From Actinomycetota bacterium (GTDB lineage: Bacteria; Actinomycetota; Actinomycetes; S36-B12; CAIYMF01), in contig JAPLAU010000033.1 in NCBI GenBank assembly GCA_026393115.1, positions 1 through 64,000 on the forward strand: a stretch of 64,000 nucleotides of DNA, written 5' to 3'. The notes beneath the pieces are model-generated. The model had not been told where the DNA came from. It saw only the letters and a program-made list of their open reading frames with translations, and ran no database searches. Shown here in pieces: positions 1 to 7,629 of the stretch. Position numbers and translations under genes: made by a program. How positions within the stretch are numbered: position 1 is the first letter of the stretch; every line of letters begins with the position of its first letter.

Positions 1-1
1 T

Positions 2-1066
2 TCGCGTCCGTCCAGTGGTGGTTCGTCGCGTCCGCCTTCGGGTGGGTCTGAGCGTCCCTATTCAGGTAAGCCGTCGGGTAGTGGGTCGTCCCGCCCGTAT
101 TCCGGTAAACCGTCCAGTGGTGGGTCGTCGCGTCCGCCTTCGGGTGGGTCTGAGCGTCCCTATTCAGGGAAGCCGTCGGGTAGTGGGTCGTCCCGCCCGT
201 ATTCCGGTAAACCGTCCAGTGGTGGGTCGTCGCGGCCGCCCAGTGGTAGTTCTAGTCGGCCAGGTGAGCGGCCAACGTATTCATCGCCTCGACCCGAGCG
301 GCCGCGCCTGCCGCAAGGCCCCGCGATTCCTGATGATGTCACCGGGCGAGAGCTCGACAAGGCCGTGCGCAGCGAGTTGTCGGGGCTCGCTCTCAACACT
401 GCTACCGAGGTCTCCCGCCATTTGGTGATGGTGGCGCGACTGCTCGATGAAGAGCCGGAACTCGCTTACGCCCACGCACAACGGGTGAAGGCGTTGTCTC
501 AGCGGCTGGCAGTAGCTCGAGAAGCGATGGGGCTAGCCGCCTATGAATGCGGCAAGTGGGCCGAGGCGCGCGCCGAGTTGAGAGCCTTCCAGAGGATGAC
601 CGGCTCCTCGGAGTACCTGGCTGAGTTGGCCGACTGTGAACGTGGGCTTGGCCAACCCGAAAAGGCATTGGAAATCGCAGGATCTCGCGCAGCGAATGCG
701 CTAGATGAAGCGGGCCGGGCGGAACTGCGCATCGTTGCCGCGGGGGCGCGTGCAGATCTCGGTCAGTTGGATGCGGCGGTGGTCACGCTGCAGTGCCCCG
801 AACTTAACTCGCGCCGGACTGAACCGTGGGTTGCACGGCTGCGCTACGCATATGCAGATGCGTTGCTGGTTGTCGGTCGTACCGATGAAGCGCTCACGTG
901 GTTCGTGCGCGCAGCGGCGGGCGACGATGAAGGGTGGACTGATGCGGCAGATCGCATTGTTGAACTAGAAGGTTTCATCGTGGCCGATATCGAGGAATCA
1001 GACGACGTGCTCGACAGTGACGAATTGGATGAACTGAGCGATTCAGCTTCGTCAGAAGAGGAGTAA
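2..1066 (+). CDS. TPR-like protein with low-complexity repeat N-terminus (5' partial)
   Basis: The reading frame is open from the window edge to the stop, so the true start lies upstream. The first 95 or so visible residues are Ser/Gly/Pro/Arg-rich and built from a 34-residue repeat, which suggests a disordered region. The remaining roughly 235 residues are helical and alanine-rich with degenerate TPR character (AYECGKWAEARAELRAF, LVVGRTDEALTWFVRAA). The last 25 residues are strongly acidic. Actinobacteria carry a TPR protein at this place in the tlyA-recN neighbourhood; such proteins are sometimes misnamed as IF-2-like because of the disordered arm. A scaffold role is inference. The frame, not the function, is secure. 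Confidence 0.72.
   Translation, partial: SRPSSGGSSRPPSGGSERPYSGKPSGSGSSRPYSGKPSSGGSSRPPSGGSERPYSGKPSGSGSSRPYSGKPSSGGSSRPPSGSSSRPGERPTYSSPRPERPRLPQGPAIPDDVTGRELDKAVRSELSGLALNTATEVSRHLVMVARLLDEEPELAYAHAQRVKALSQRLAVAREAMGLAAYECGKWAEARAELRAFQRMTGSSEYLAELADCERGLGQPEKALEIAGSRAANALDEAGRAELRIVAAGARADLGQLDAAVVTLQCPELNSRRTEPWVARLRYAYADALLVVGRTDEALTWFVRAAAGDDEGWTDAADRIVELEGFIVADIEESDDVLDSDELDELSDSASSEEE
8..245 (+). repeat. 102-bp coding tandem repeat
   Basis: Near-identical units begin at 8, 110 and 212, a period of 102 bp (34 codons). The third copy breaks up after about 30 bp. Each unit holds two related halves encoding RPSSGGSSRPPSGG and RPYSGKPSG types. Nucleotide identity between units is almost complete, pointing to recent expansion. 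Confidence 0.9.
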
Positions 1067-1073
1067 GTGAGGC

Positions 1074-1958
1074 TCAGTTTGTGAGCGACTGGCTTACTGC
1101 GTGGATGTGCTCAGGTGTGGATCCGCAACAGGCGCCCAGCACGTCAAAGCCGAGAGCGGTCATTTCCCGAGCAAATTCGGCAAGATCGTCGGGAACTCCG
1201 GTGTACTGGAACTCCCCGTCGATCAACTGAGGCAGACCGGCGTTGGGGGAAATCATCAGGCGTACATTGCCGGCGCGGGCGTCAGCGAGTTGCTGGCCGA
1301 TCTGCCGGGCCTCATCAAGGCCGCGACCGCAGTTGGCACCCACAACATCAACGTCGATCGCAGAGAGTGCAGCGATTGCAGCAGCTGGCGTCACGCCCAT
1401 CATGGTTCGCAGGTTTGTGTCGAAACTCATCGTCACCAGGACAGGAATCTCAGCGCTGACAGATCGGACTGCGCTCACTGCGGCTTCCACCTCGCCGAGA
1501 TCGCTCATCGTTTCAATCAGAATGGCGTCGACACCGCCTTCGACGAGGGCTGCTACCTGTTCGGCAAAGTGCGCCTCGGCTTCGTCACCCGACATGGTGC
1601 CTAGCGGTTCGAGAAGTTCTCCGATGGGGCCGACATCGCCCAAAACGAGAACATCGCTGCCACTGTTGGCGGCTTTGCGCGCCACCTGTGCCGCCGCAAG
1701 GTTGAGTTCACGAACGCGATCTTCCAGTCCATGCATCGCCAGCCGGGGTCGCGTTCCGCCGAAGGTGTTAGTGGTTACTGCATGTGAACCCGACTGCACG
1801 TACGCGGTAAGAATCTGCTCGACTACATCCGCGTGGTCGACATTCCACAACTCTGGTGCTCCTCCGTCATCGAGCCCGGCGAGTTGAAGTTGGGTTCCCA
1901 TTGCCCCGTCGACGAGCAACGGGGTGTGCGCTTGGAATGCAAGATCGAGCTTTGTCAC
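1074..1958 (-). CDS. Homocysteine S-methyltransferase family protein
   Basis: A 294-residue single-domain protein of the Pfam S-methyl_trans family, which moves a methyl group from a donor such as S-methylmethionine or betaine to homocysteine, giving methionine. It has the opening VDGAMGTQLQ, the TNTFGG segment, and the three zinc-ligand cysteines expected of the family in GANCG (about residue 209) and GACCGST (about 276-282). Its length fits the short MmuM/BHMT type, with no cobalamin domain as in MetH. Its start overlaps the end of the upstream MBL-fold gene by 4 bp, so the two form an antisense operon inside the tlyA-region genes. The methyl donor cannot be read from the sequence. Confidence 0.85.
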   Translation of the reverse strand: MTKLDLAFQAHTPLLVDGAMGTQLQLAGLDDGGAPELWNVDHADVVEQILTAYVQSGSHAVTTNTFGGTRPRLAMHGLEDRVRELNLAAAQVARKAANSGSDVLVLGDVGPIGELLEPLGTMSGDEAEAHFAEQVAALVEGGVDAILIETMSDLGEVEAAVSAVRSVSAEIPVLVTMSFDTNLRTMMGVTPAAAIAALSAIDVDVVGANCGRGLDEARQIGQQLADARAGNVRLMISPNAGLPQLIDGEFQYTGVPDDLAEFAREMTALGFDVLGACCGSTPEHIHAVSQSLTN

Positions 1959-2914
1959 GTGCCCTCCTCAGTGCGCTCAAGGTAGCGCCAAATTCCTTCA
2001 ACATTTGCGCGAGCACTCGAGAGTACTTCGAACTTGTGTGCCACTTCGGGTTGGGCATCGAGTGACGGATTCCGTTCGTTCATACGCTGAGTCAGCATTG
2101 CGACCGCATGATCGACATCGGCGCCAGCGTCGCGGTCGGCTCGCACCTCTGATACCCAGCGGTGGAGTTCCTCAGCGGATTGTTCGAGTACCGAGTCGAC
2201 ATCAGAGACCGGCCCATAGTGGCTGAAAAGCAGTCGTTGCGGCTCCATTTCACGGAACCGTTGCATCGAGTCGAGTGCTAGCTCTAGGTCGAAATCGGGG
2301 GGAGGAGTGGCGGGCCTGACCTCCGCTGTCTCCGGAATGTAGATACCTGCGGCATCACCGGTATAGAGATCGCCGGTTACGGAGTCGATCAAGCCCAGGT
2401 GATGGGAAGCGTGGCCAGGTGAGTGGAAAGCCAGCAATGTGCGTCCACCTCCGAGGTCAACTTCACCCTCGTGGCCGATGACCTGAAGCCGATGAGCCTC
2501 CGTTGGTAACAGTTCACCAAACAAGGTGTCCATGTCAGATCCGAATACGCGCCGCGCGGAGGCGACCAAGCGGGTGGGGTCGGCGAGATGGCGCGCTCCG
2601 CGCTCATGCACGACGACGTTTGCCAAGGGGTAGGCACGCGCGATGTCGCCTGCGCCTCCTGCATGGTCGAGGTGGATATGTGTGACGACAACCGTGGCGA
2701 GATCGTTGGCGTGCACGCCCAGCGCCGCGAGTGCGGCCACCACGGTTGGGGCACTGAGTGCGGTGCCGGTCTCGATGAGGGCAGGTCGGTCACCACGAAT
2801 GAGGTAGCCGGCGGTGATTCCGGTATAGCCGCCCATTTGCGTGTCGATCTCGAAGACGTCGTTGCCGAGATCGACGATCCGAGGAGGCAGGGCGCCCATC
2901 GTTGCGTCATCCAC
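1955..2914 (-). CDS. MBL-fold metallo-hydrolase
   Basis: A 319-residue metallo-beta-lactamase-fold enzyme. The metal-binding motif THIHLDHAGG lies near residue 78, a further histidine in HSPGHASHH near 165, and an aspartate in YTGDAAG near 189. These are the expected di-metal ligands of the glyoxalase II/hydrolase branch. The C-terminal third is helical and has no membrane segment, so the protein is probably cytoplasmic. The start is GTG; an in-frame ATG five codons in is an alternative. It is co-transcribed with the homocysteine methyltransferase through a 4-bp overlap, which suggests a linked thiol or methyl substrate, but the substrate is unknown. Confidence 0.85.
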   Translation of the reverse strand: MDDATMGALPPRIVDLGNDVFEIDTQMGGYTGITAGYLIRGDRPALIETGTALSAPTVVAALAALGVHANDLATVVVTHIHLDHAGGAGDIARAYPLANVVVHERGARHLADPTRLVASARRVFGSDMDTLFGELLPTEAHRLQVIGHEGEVDLGGGRTLLAFHSPGHASHHLGLIDSVTGDLYTGDAAGIYIPETAEVRPATPPPDFDLELALDSMQRFREMEPQRLLFSHYGPVSDVDSVLEQSAEELHRWVSEVRADRDAGADVDHAVAMLTQRMNERNPSLDAQPEVAHKFEVLSSARANVEGIWRYLERTEEGT

Positions 2915-3047
2915 AGTCGATTTCTCCCACCTTCGTCAACATCGCACTGCCTTGCCGACAGAGTGTGTCAGCCCACCATCGCAGGCTAGCGGAGTGGTCG
3001 AACGGCTCGGCCTCGCCGCTCCGTGCGGTGTGCGAAAGGGGATCCTC

Positions 3048-3356
3048 ATGGTGAACGAAGTGCATGTGATCGGTCGAGTTTCAGGTGAGCCGCGGTGTCA
3101 AGAATTGCCTAGTGGCGACCAGGTCGTGACATGGCGACTAGTTGTTCCTCGCTCCACTGGTACCGGAGTCGACACCATTGACTGTGCTGCGTGGAGTGCG
3201 TCGGTACGCCGCCGCGCCGAACGACTTTCTGATGGATCACAGGTCGAGATCAACGGGGAGTTGAGGCGTCGATTCTGGCGCACACCAACAGGTGCAGCCT
3301 CTCGCTACGAGGTTGAGGTGCAGCAGGTACGGCGTGCCCGATCGTCGGGGCCGTGA
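3048..3356 (+). CDS. Short single-stranded DNA-binding protein (OB fold)
   Basis: A 102-residue OB-fold protein of the SSB type: it opens with VNEVHVIGRVSGEP and continues with VVTWRLVVPR, DTIDCAAWSASVRR and SQVEINGELRRRFW, matching SSB strands 1-5. It lacks the long glycine-rich tail and the acidic DDDIPF tip of the main replication SSB, so it is likely an accessory paralogue that binds ssDNA without recruiting SSB partners. The ATG at 3048 is chosen because AAGGGG sits about 8 bases upstream. The frame stays open upstream, but that part is not SSB-like. The TPR gene follows 12 bp later. Confidence 0.8.
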   Translation: MVNEVHVIGRVSGEPRCQELPSGDQVVTWRLVVPRSTGTGVDTIDCAAWSASVRRRAERLSDGSQVEINGELRRRFWRTPTGAASRYEVEVQQVRRARSSGP

Positions 3357-3368
3357 CAAGATACTCAC

Positions 3369-3845
3369 GTGACTGACATGGCTAACGACGAGGAGTTTCC
3401 GGCACTCGCTGACGGTGAAGAGGGTCCCTACGAGTGGTTTGTGCAAGCAAGCAGACTCGTTGACGATGGGCGCTCAGCCGATGCGGCGCTGCTCTTCTCT
3501 CGTGTCGTGCTAGACGATCCCACGTCGCGTTCGGCGTGGGAGGGGCTTGCCCGAGCTCGGTTTGACGCGGGGGAATATGAACGCGCCGAGCAGGCATTCA
3601 ATCGACTTGTTGAGTTGGCTCCCGACGACGATTACGCGCACTTCGGGCTCGGGCTTGCGCTGTGGCGCATGCGGAGATTCCCAGAAGCTCGTGATCATCT
3701 CGGAATGGCTCTTGTGATGCGCCCAGAGCGGACCGACTACGCGAGTGCTCTGCGACAGGTCAAGGCCACGTTGGCGGCTCGACGCGAAGCAGGGCTTCCG
3801 CCAGTGGGCCAATCGGGCGAGTCGCTATCTTCGGGTCCGGAGTAG
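3369..3845 (+). CDS. TPR-repeat protein
   Basis: A 158-residue protein with about three tetratricopeptide units between residues 20 and 130 (AALLFSRVVLDDPTSRSAWEGLARARF, then the YERAEQAFNRLVELAPDD and FPEARDHLGMALVMRPE segments). It probably mediates protein contacts. It corresponds in position and size class to the TPR protein that precedes the HAD phosphatase in mycobacteria. The GTG start has a weak -10-like CAAGAT at 3357-3362, six bases before it, consistent with leaderless initiation; ATG at 3378 is an alternative. The HAD gene starts 5 bp after the stop. Confidence 0.8.
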   Translation: MTDMANDEEFPALADGEEGPYEWFVQASRLVDDGRSADAALLFSRVVLDDPTSRSAWEGLARARFDAGEYERAEQAFNRLVELAPDDDYAHFGLGLALWRMRRFPEARDHLGMALVMRPERTDYASALRQVKATLAARREAGLPPVGQSGESLSSGPE

Positions 3846-3850
3846 TCGCC

Positions 3851-4858
3851 GTGCTGTCGGCAACAGTTGGGCCGCTCGTTGAACACCACGACGTGCTGCT
3901 AGTCGATCTTGACGGTGTGGTCTACGTGGGCGAGTCCGCTGTCAAACATGCGGTGCCAGTGCTGACGGAGGTGGTTGCCGGTGGGGTAAGAGTGGGGTAC
4001 GTCACCAACAATGCGCGCCGTACACCGCAGGACGTTGCCGCTCATCTATCTGGGTTCGGCCTTGCGGTGCAGTCAACCGATGTCGTGACCAGCGCGCAGG
4101 CAGGTGCGCGGCTAGTAGCAGAAGTCGTTGCGGCGGGGGAGCGGGTGTTGGCAATCGGCGGCCCGGGTGTGGCCGAGGCATTGCGCGAGCGAGGCTTCGT
4201 TCCGGTTCGCACGGCCGCTGAGGAGCCGGCCGCGGTGATGCAGGGATTTGGACCAGATGTGAGTTGGCGCGATTTGGCGGAGGGTGCCTATGCACTGGCC
4301 ACCGGCGTTCCGTTCATTGCCACCAATCTCGACCGCACCATTCCGACTACTCAAGGACGCGCGCCTGGAAACGGGACATTGGTTGGGGTGCTCACAATGG
4401 CCACTGGTGTCGTTCCGCGCGTCGCGGGTAAACCCGAATCACCCCTGATGCTGGAGTCAATCGATCGCCTGGGAGCAAAGAATCCTTTGGTCATCGGCGA
4501 TCGACTCGACACTGACATCGAGGCTGGAGTTCGACTGCACATTCCAACACTTCTGGTACTCACGGGCGTATCGGGTGTGCCGGAATTGCTCGCGGCTGCG
4601 CCTCATGAGCGTCCTCAGCACATCTCATTAGACCTGCGAGGGCTTCTCGAGCAGCACCCGCATGTGGTCGTTGACGGTCAGGCGGTGAACTGTAGGCAGG
4701 CCCGCGTGCACATTGAGGATCGGACTCTGCACGTCGATCAACAGGGGGATGACTGGGTGGATCTTCTGCGGGCAGCAGCGAGCGCCTGCTGGACGGCCGC
4801 CGACGCGGGCTACCCCCTCGAAGTTGCGCAGGTTGTGAAGGCTATTTCGGACTCCTGA
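3851..4858 (+). CDS. HAD-superfamily IIA phosphatase (NagD-like)
   Basis: A 335-residue HAD hydrolase of subclass IIA, the family of NagD, p-nitrophenyl phosphatase and phosphoglycolate phosphatases. Motif I is DLDGVVY at about residue 17, motif II the VTNNARRTP segment near 53, motif III a lysine in VAGKPESPL near 198, and motif IV VIGDRLDTDIEAG near 215. The last 80 residues extend beyond the core HAD domain. It probably dephosphorylates small sugar phosphates or nucleotides in the cytosol. Synteny places it where mycobacteria have the equivalent phosphatase upstream of tlyA. The start is GTG. Confidence 0.87.
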   Translation: MLSATVGPLVEHHDVLLVDLDGVVYVGESAVKHAVPVLTEVVAGGVRVGYVTNNARRTPQDVAAHLSGFGLAVQSTDVVTSAQAGARLVAEVVAAGERVLAIGGPGVAEALRERGFVPVRTAAEEPAAVMQGFGPDVSWRDLAEGAYALATGVPFIATNLDRTIPTTQGRAPGNGTLVGVLTMATGVVPRVAGKPESPLMLESIDRLGAKNPLVIGDRLDTDIEAGVRLHIPTLLVLTGVSGVPELLAAAPHERPQHISLDLRGLLEQHPHVVVDGQAVNCRQARVHIEDRTLHVDQQGDDWVDLLRAAASACWTAADAGYPLEVAQVVKAISDS

Positions 4859-4946
4859 ACGCTTGTGGCGAAACCAAGGGTGGCCGCAGGCATGATGCGT
4901 GCCGTCGCGATACCGTGGATACCTGACGATGGAGTAGGAGATTCTC

Positions 4947-5534
4947 GTGGATTCAGCCCGGGGTTTGATGCAGTTGTTCACCGAACTGAGTGAACAGGCG
5001 GTTCAGCGCGGCGTTCAACTCGCGGCGGGACTCAGTGCGGGTATGGACGGACTCGACCCAACTGAGTTGCCCACCAGAGTTGCCGGGATGGCCGATGACT
5101 TCATGGGACAAGGACGTGCGAATACCGACTTCATCGTGAGTCTGGTGCGCTCCGAGGTCGACAGGTCCGTGGGTCGCATGGGGTTTGTACGTGAAGAGGA
5201 ACTCGCTGCGCTCCGTCGCCACGTTGAGAGACTAGAAGCAGCGGTAGCAGGAGCGGGAATTACCGTGAGGAAGGCCGAACCTCGTCGCGCGGAGTCACAG
5301 ACCGAGGATTCCACAGCTGAGGCCCCTGCGAAGACGGCGGCAAAGAAGGCTCCTGTCAAGAAGGCGGCAGCGAAGAAGGCTCCGGTCAAGAAGGCGGCAG
5401 CGAAGAAGGCTCCGGCCAAGAAGTCGGCGGCGAAGAAGGCTCCGGTCAAGAAGTCGGCGGCGAAGAAGGCTCCTGTCGAGAAGGCGGACGCGGCGGGGGT
5501 GCCTGACGACATCGGGCAGGCGGAGTCCAGATGA
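4947..5534 (+). CDS. Phasin-like coiled-coil protein with Lys/Ala-rich tail
   Basis: A 195-residue protein in two parts. Residues 1-110 are amphipathic helices ending in a short coiled coil (FVREEELAALRRHVERLEAAV), like PHA-granule regulator/phasin-type proteins. Residues 120-185 are a run of AAKKAPVKK repeats resembling histone H1 or HU tails and are strongly basic. The start is GTG with GGAG about 8 bases upstream. The gene overlaps the next one by 4 bp (ATGA). The basic tail suggests nucleic-acid or polyanion binding, and the following gene product is highly acidic. The function is not established. Confidence 0.75.
   Translation: MDSARGLMQLFTELSEQAVQRGVQLAAGLSAGMDGLDPTELPTRVAGMADDFMGQGRANTDFIVSLVRSEVDRSVGRMGFVREEELAALRRHVERLEAAVAGAGITVRKAEPRRAESQTEDSTAEAPAKTAAKKAPVKKAAAKKAPVKKAAAKKAPAKKSAAKKAPVKKSAAKKAPVEKADAAGVPDDIGQAESR
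5343..5492 (+). repeat. 30-bp coding tandem repeat (Lys/Ala tail)
   Basis: Five units start at 5343, 5373, 5403, 5433 and 5463, each opening with AAGAAGGCTCC and encoding KKAPVKKAAA or close variants. Units differ by only a few bases. Confidence 0.9.
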
Positions 5535-5920
5535 GCGACTCGGATGAGAACGGCTCGGATGTAGAAGTCAGCGATGTAGAAGTCAGCGTTGAGGACGAGT
5601 TCGAAAACGACATTGCGATCTCGGATGAGGATGTCACTGGCGTCGTTGAGGAGATGTCGTCGGCCGATATCGACACTGACACCGATGATCAGGGGATTGA
5701 AGATGAGTTAGATCCTGACGATGAGGTGGCCGTCGAAGAAGTCGTCGACGTTTCTCACCCCGGTCCCACGGGTGATCCCAGAGTTGATGACGCATTGGCT
5801 CGGCTCGACGACCTAAGGCAACTTCCCACCGCAGATCATGTGGGTGTCTATGACGAAGTTCAGCAGCGCCTTGCATCAGCGCTCGGCGATCTTGATCCGC
5901 ACACCTCCACCGGCACCTAA
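5531..5920 (+). CDS. Conserved acidic small protein upstream of tlyA
   Basis: A 129-residue protein. Residues 1-80 are extremely acidic (Asp/Glu in most positions) and probably disordered. Residues 84-125 form a small helical segment (DPRVDDALARLDDL, YDEVQQRLASALGDL) that is the recognisable conserved part. A short protein of this kind sits between the HAD phosphatase and tlyA in many actinobacteria. Translation is coupled to the upstream basic-tail protein by ATGA. A charge-based interaction between the two products is an attractive inference but untested. Confidence 0.72.
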   Translation: MSDSDENGSDVEVSDVEVSVEDEFENDIAISDEDVTGVVEEMSSADIDTDTDDQGIEDELDPDDEVAVEEVVDVSHPGPTGDPRVDDALARLDDLRQLPTADHVGVYDEVQQRLASALGDLDPHTSTGT

Positions 5921-5926
5921 CAGTCG

Positions 5927-6724
5927 GTGAGCCAATCGCTGCGACGTCTTGACGCCGAACTTGTTCGGCGGGGCCTAGCCCGTTCGCGCGACCATGCCTG
6001 TGAACTCATTGATGCTGGTGAGGTTCGTCTCAATGGGACAGTTGCCACTAAGCCCGCGACTCAGGTCGCAGACACGGCATCGATCGCGGTGACTGTGCCA
6101 CCGGAGGAGGACTACGTCTCGCGAGGCGCCCACAAACTCATTGGTGCGCTACAAGAGTTCGCTGACCTTGGCGTGCTTGGTCGTCAGGCTCTCGACGCCG
6201 GGGCTTCGACCGGTGGTTTTACGGAAGTGCTGCTTCGGCGGGGGGTGACGGGCGTCATCGCCGTTGATGTGGGGTACGGCCAACTGGCCTGGCGAGTGCG
6301 CCAAGACGAACGCGTTCACGTAATGGAACGAGTCAACGTGCGCAATCTTGTGCCGGAGGCCTTGCCGTGGATGCCGGATCTGGTGGTTGCCGATTTGTCG
6401 TTCATCTCGCTGGCCACCGTGCTTCCCGCGCTGGTGCGCTGCGCAGCGCCCGACGCCGATCTTGTGTTGATGGTGAAACCGCAGTTTGAGGTAGGCAAAG
6501 AGCGAATCGGCGACGGGGTTGTGCGCGATCTGCGACTTAGGTCAGATGCGGTCCGTAAGATCGCCTCAGCGGGTATCGAGCAGGGACTCGGCACACGGGG
6601 AGTGGTGGCGAGTCCTCTTCCTGGTCCGCGAGGGAATGTGGAGTACTTCTTGTGGCTCGCGGCCGGGGCGCCGTCGCTACGTGATGACGATCTAGACCGA
6701 GCGATCGAGGAGGGGCCGACATGA
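5927..6724 (+). CDS. tlyA: TlyA family rRNA (cytidine-2'-O)-methyltransferase
   Basis: A 265-residue protein with an N-terminal S4 RNA-binding domain (residues 3-62) and an FtsJ/RrmJ-like Rossmann methyltransferase. The SAM motif is DAGASTGGFTEVLL near residue 90. The K-D-K-E type catalytic set is visible as K in RGAHKL, D in VADLSF, K in MVKPQF and E in GNVEYF. TlyA 2'-O-methylates 16S and 23S rRNA and confers capreomycin sensitivity in mycobacteria. The start is GTG. Its end overlaps the NAD kinase gene by 4 bp, as in the syntenic mycobacterial operon. Confidence 0.93.
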   Translation: MSQSLRRLDAELVRRGLARSRDHACELIDAGEVRLNGTVATKPATQVADTASIAVTVPPEEDYVSRGAHKLIGALQEFADLGVLGRQALDAGASTGGFTEVLLRRGVTGVIAVDVGYGQLAWRVRQDERVHVMERVNVRNLVPEALPWMPDLVVADLSFISLATVLPALVRCAAPDADLVLMVKPQFEVGKERIGDGVVRDLRLRSDAVRKIASAGIEQGLGTRGVVASPLPGPRGNVEYFLWLAAGAPSLRDDDLDRAIEEGPT

Positions 6725-7629
6725 CGGTTACCGATCGTGCGGTGCTGCTCATCATCAACCAGCGGCGTGCTGAGGCCACGGCAGTCGCGCGTGATGTGAT
6801 CGATGAGCTACGTCAGGCGGGTATTGACGTCCGGATGTCGCACAGTGATGCCGAGGCGACCGATCATCAAGATGTCTCAATCGTTGATGAGTCCGATCCG
6901 ATGGCCGCCGTGGGGTGTGAACTTGCCGTGGTGCTTGGTGGCGACGGAACAATTCTGCGAGCTGCCGAGATGGTGCACGCAAGTGCCGTTCCTGTATTGG
7001 GCGTCAATTTGGGGCACGTGGGTTTCCTTGCTGAAGCAGAACGCAATGATGTGGCCACGGTTGTCGCGGCCGTGGTTCAGCGGCAGTGGACAGTCGAAGA
7101 GCGACTCACACTCGATGTGCGCGTGTATCGCGGCGACGACACTGAGTTTGAGACATTTGCGCTCAACGAAGTGAGTATTGAAAAGACCGTACGAGAACGC
7201 ATGCTCGATCTCATCGTTGAGGTCGACGGACGCCCACTATCGAGGTGGGGATGCGATGGCGTTATCTGTGCCACTCCCACGGGGTCGACTGCCTACGCGT
7301 TTAGCGCCGGTGGCCCTGTGGTGTGGCCCGACGTCGAGGCGTTACTGCTGGTGCCGATCAGCGCTCATGCGCTGTTTAGCCGGCCCCTCGTCGTGGCGCC
7401 GAGCGGCACGTTAGCCGTTGAATTGCCAGTCGGTAGTGAAGCGGTGCTGTGGGCAGACGGACGGCGCGGACACGAAGTGCAGCCGGGAAGTCGCATTGAG
7501 GTAACGCGTCACTCACACCCTGTTCGTATCGCTCGGCTCAATCAGGCACCGTTCACAGATCGGCTCGTGGCCAAATTCCAATTGCCGGTGAATGGGTGGC
7601 GTGGGCTCGGGGGCGAGGCGGCCGGGTGA
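6721..7629 (+). CDS. nadK: NAD kinase
   Basis: A 302-residue NAD kinase (PpnK), which makes NADP+ from NAD+ using ATP or polyphosphate. It shows the diagnostic GGDGT at about residue 75, an NE pair in FALNEVSIEK near 146, and GSTAYAFSAGGP near 190, which forms the active-site loop. The length is typical. The ATG start overlaps the tlyA stop and its own stop overlaps recN (GTGA), so tlyA-nadK-recN-DUF885 form one tightly coupled operon. Confidence 0.94.
   Translation: MTVTDRAVLLIINQRRAEATAVARDVIDELRQAGIDVRMSHSDAEATDHQDVSIVDESDPMAAVGCELAVVLGGDGTILRAAEMVHASAVPVLGVNLGHVGFLAEAERNDVATVVAAVVQRQWTVEERLTLDVRVYRGDDTEFETFALNEVSIEKTVRERMLDLIVEVDGRPLSRWGCDGVICATPTGSTAYAFSAGGPVVWPDVEALLLVPISAHALFSRPLVVAPSGTLAVELPVGSEAVLWADGRRGHEVQPGSRIEVTRHSHPVRIARLNQAPFTDRLVAKFQLPVNGWRGLGGEAAG

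Noticed and set aside
2841-3047. Upstream extension of the SSB frame
   Set aside because: It overlaps the divergent MBL gene start and has no OB-fold pattern; ATG 3048 has a good ribosome-binding site.
5015-5512. Minus-strand open frame with regular Ala/Phe repeats
   Set aside because: It is the mirror of the Lys/Ala repeat of the plus-strand gene, which has a start, a ribosome-binding site and operon overlap.
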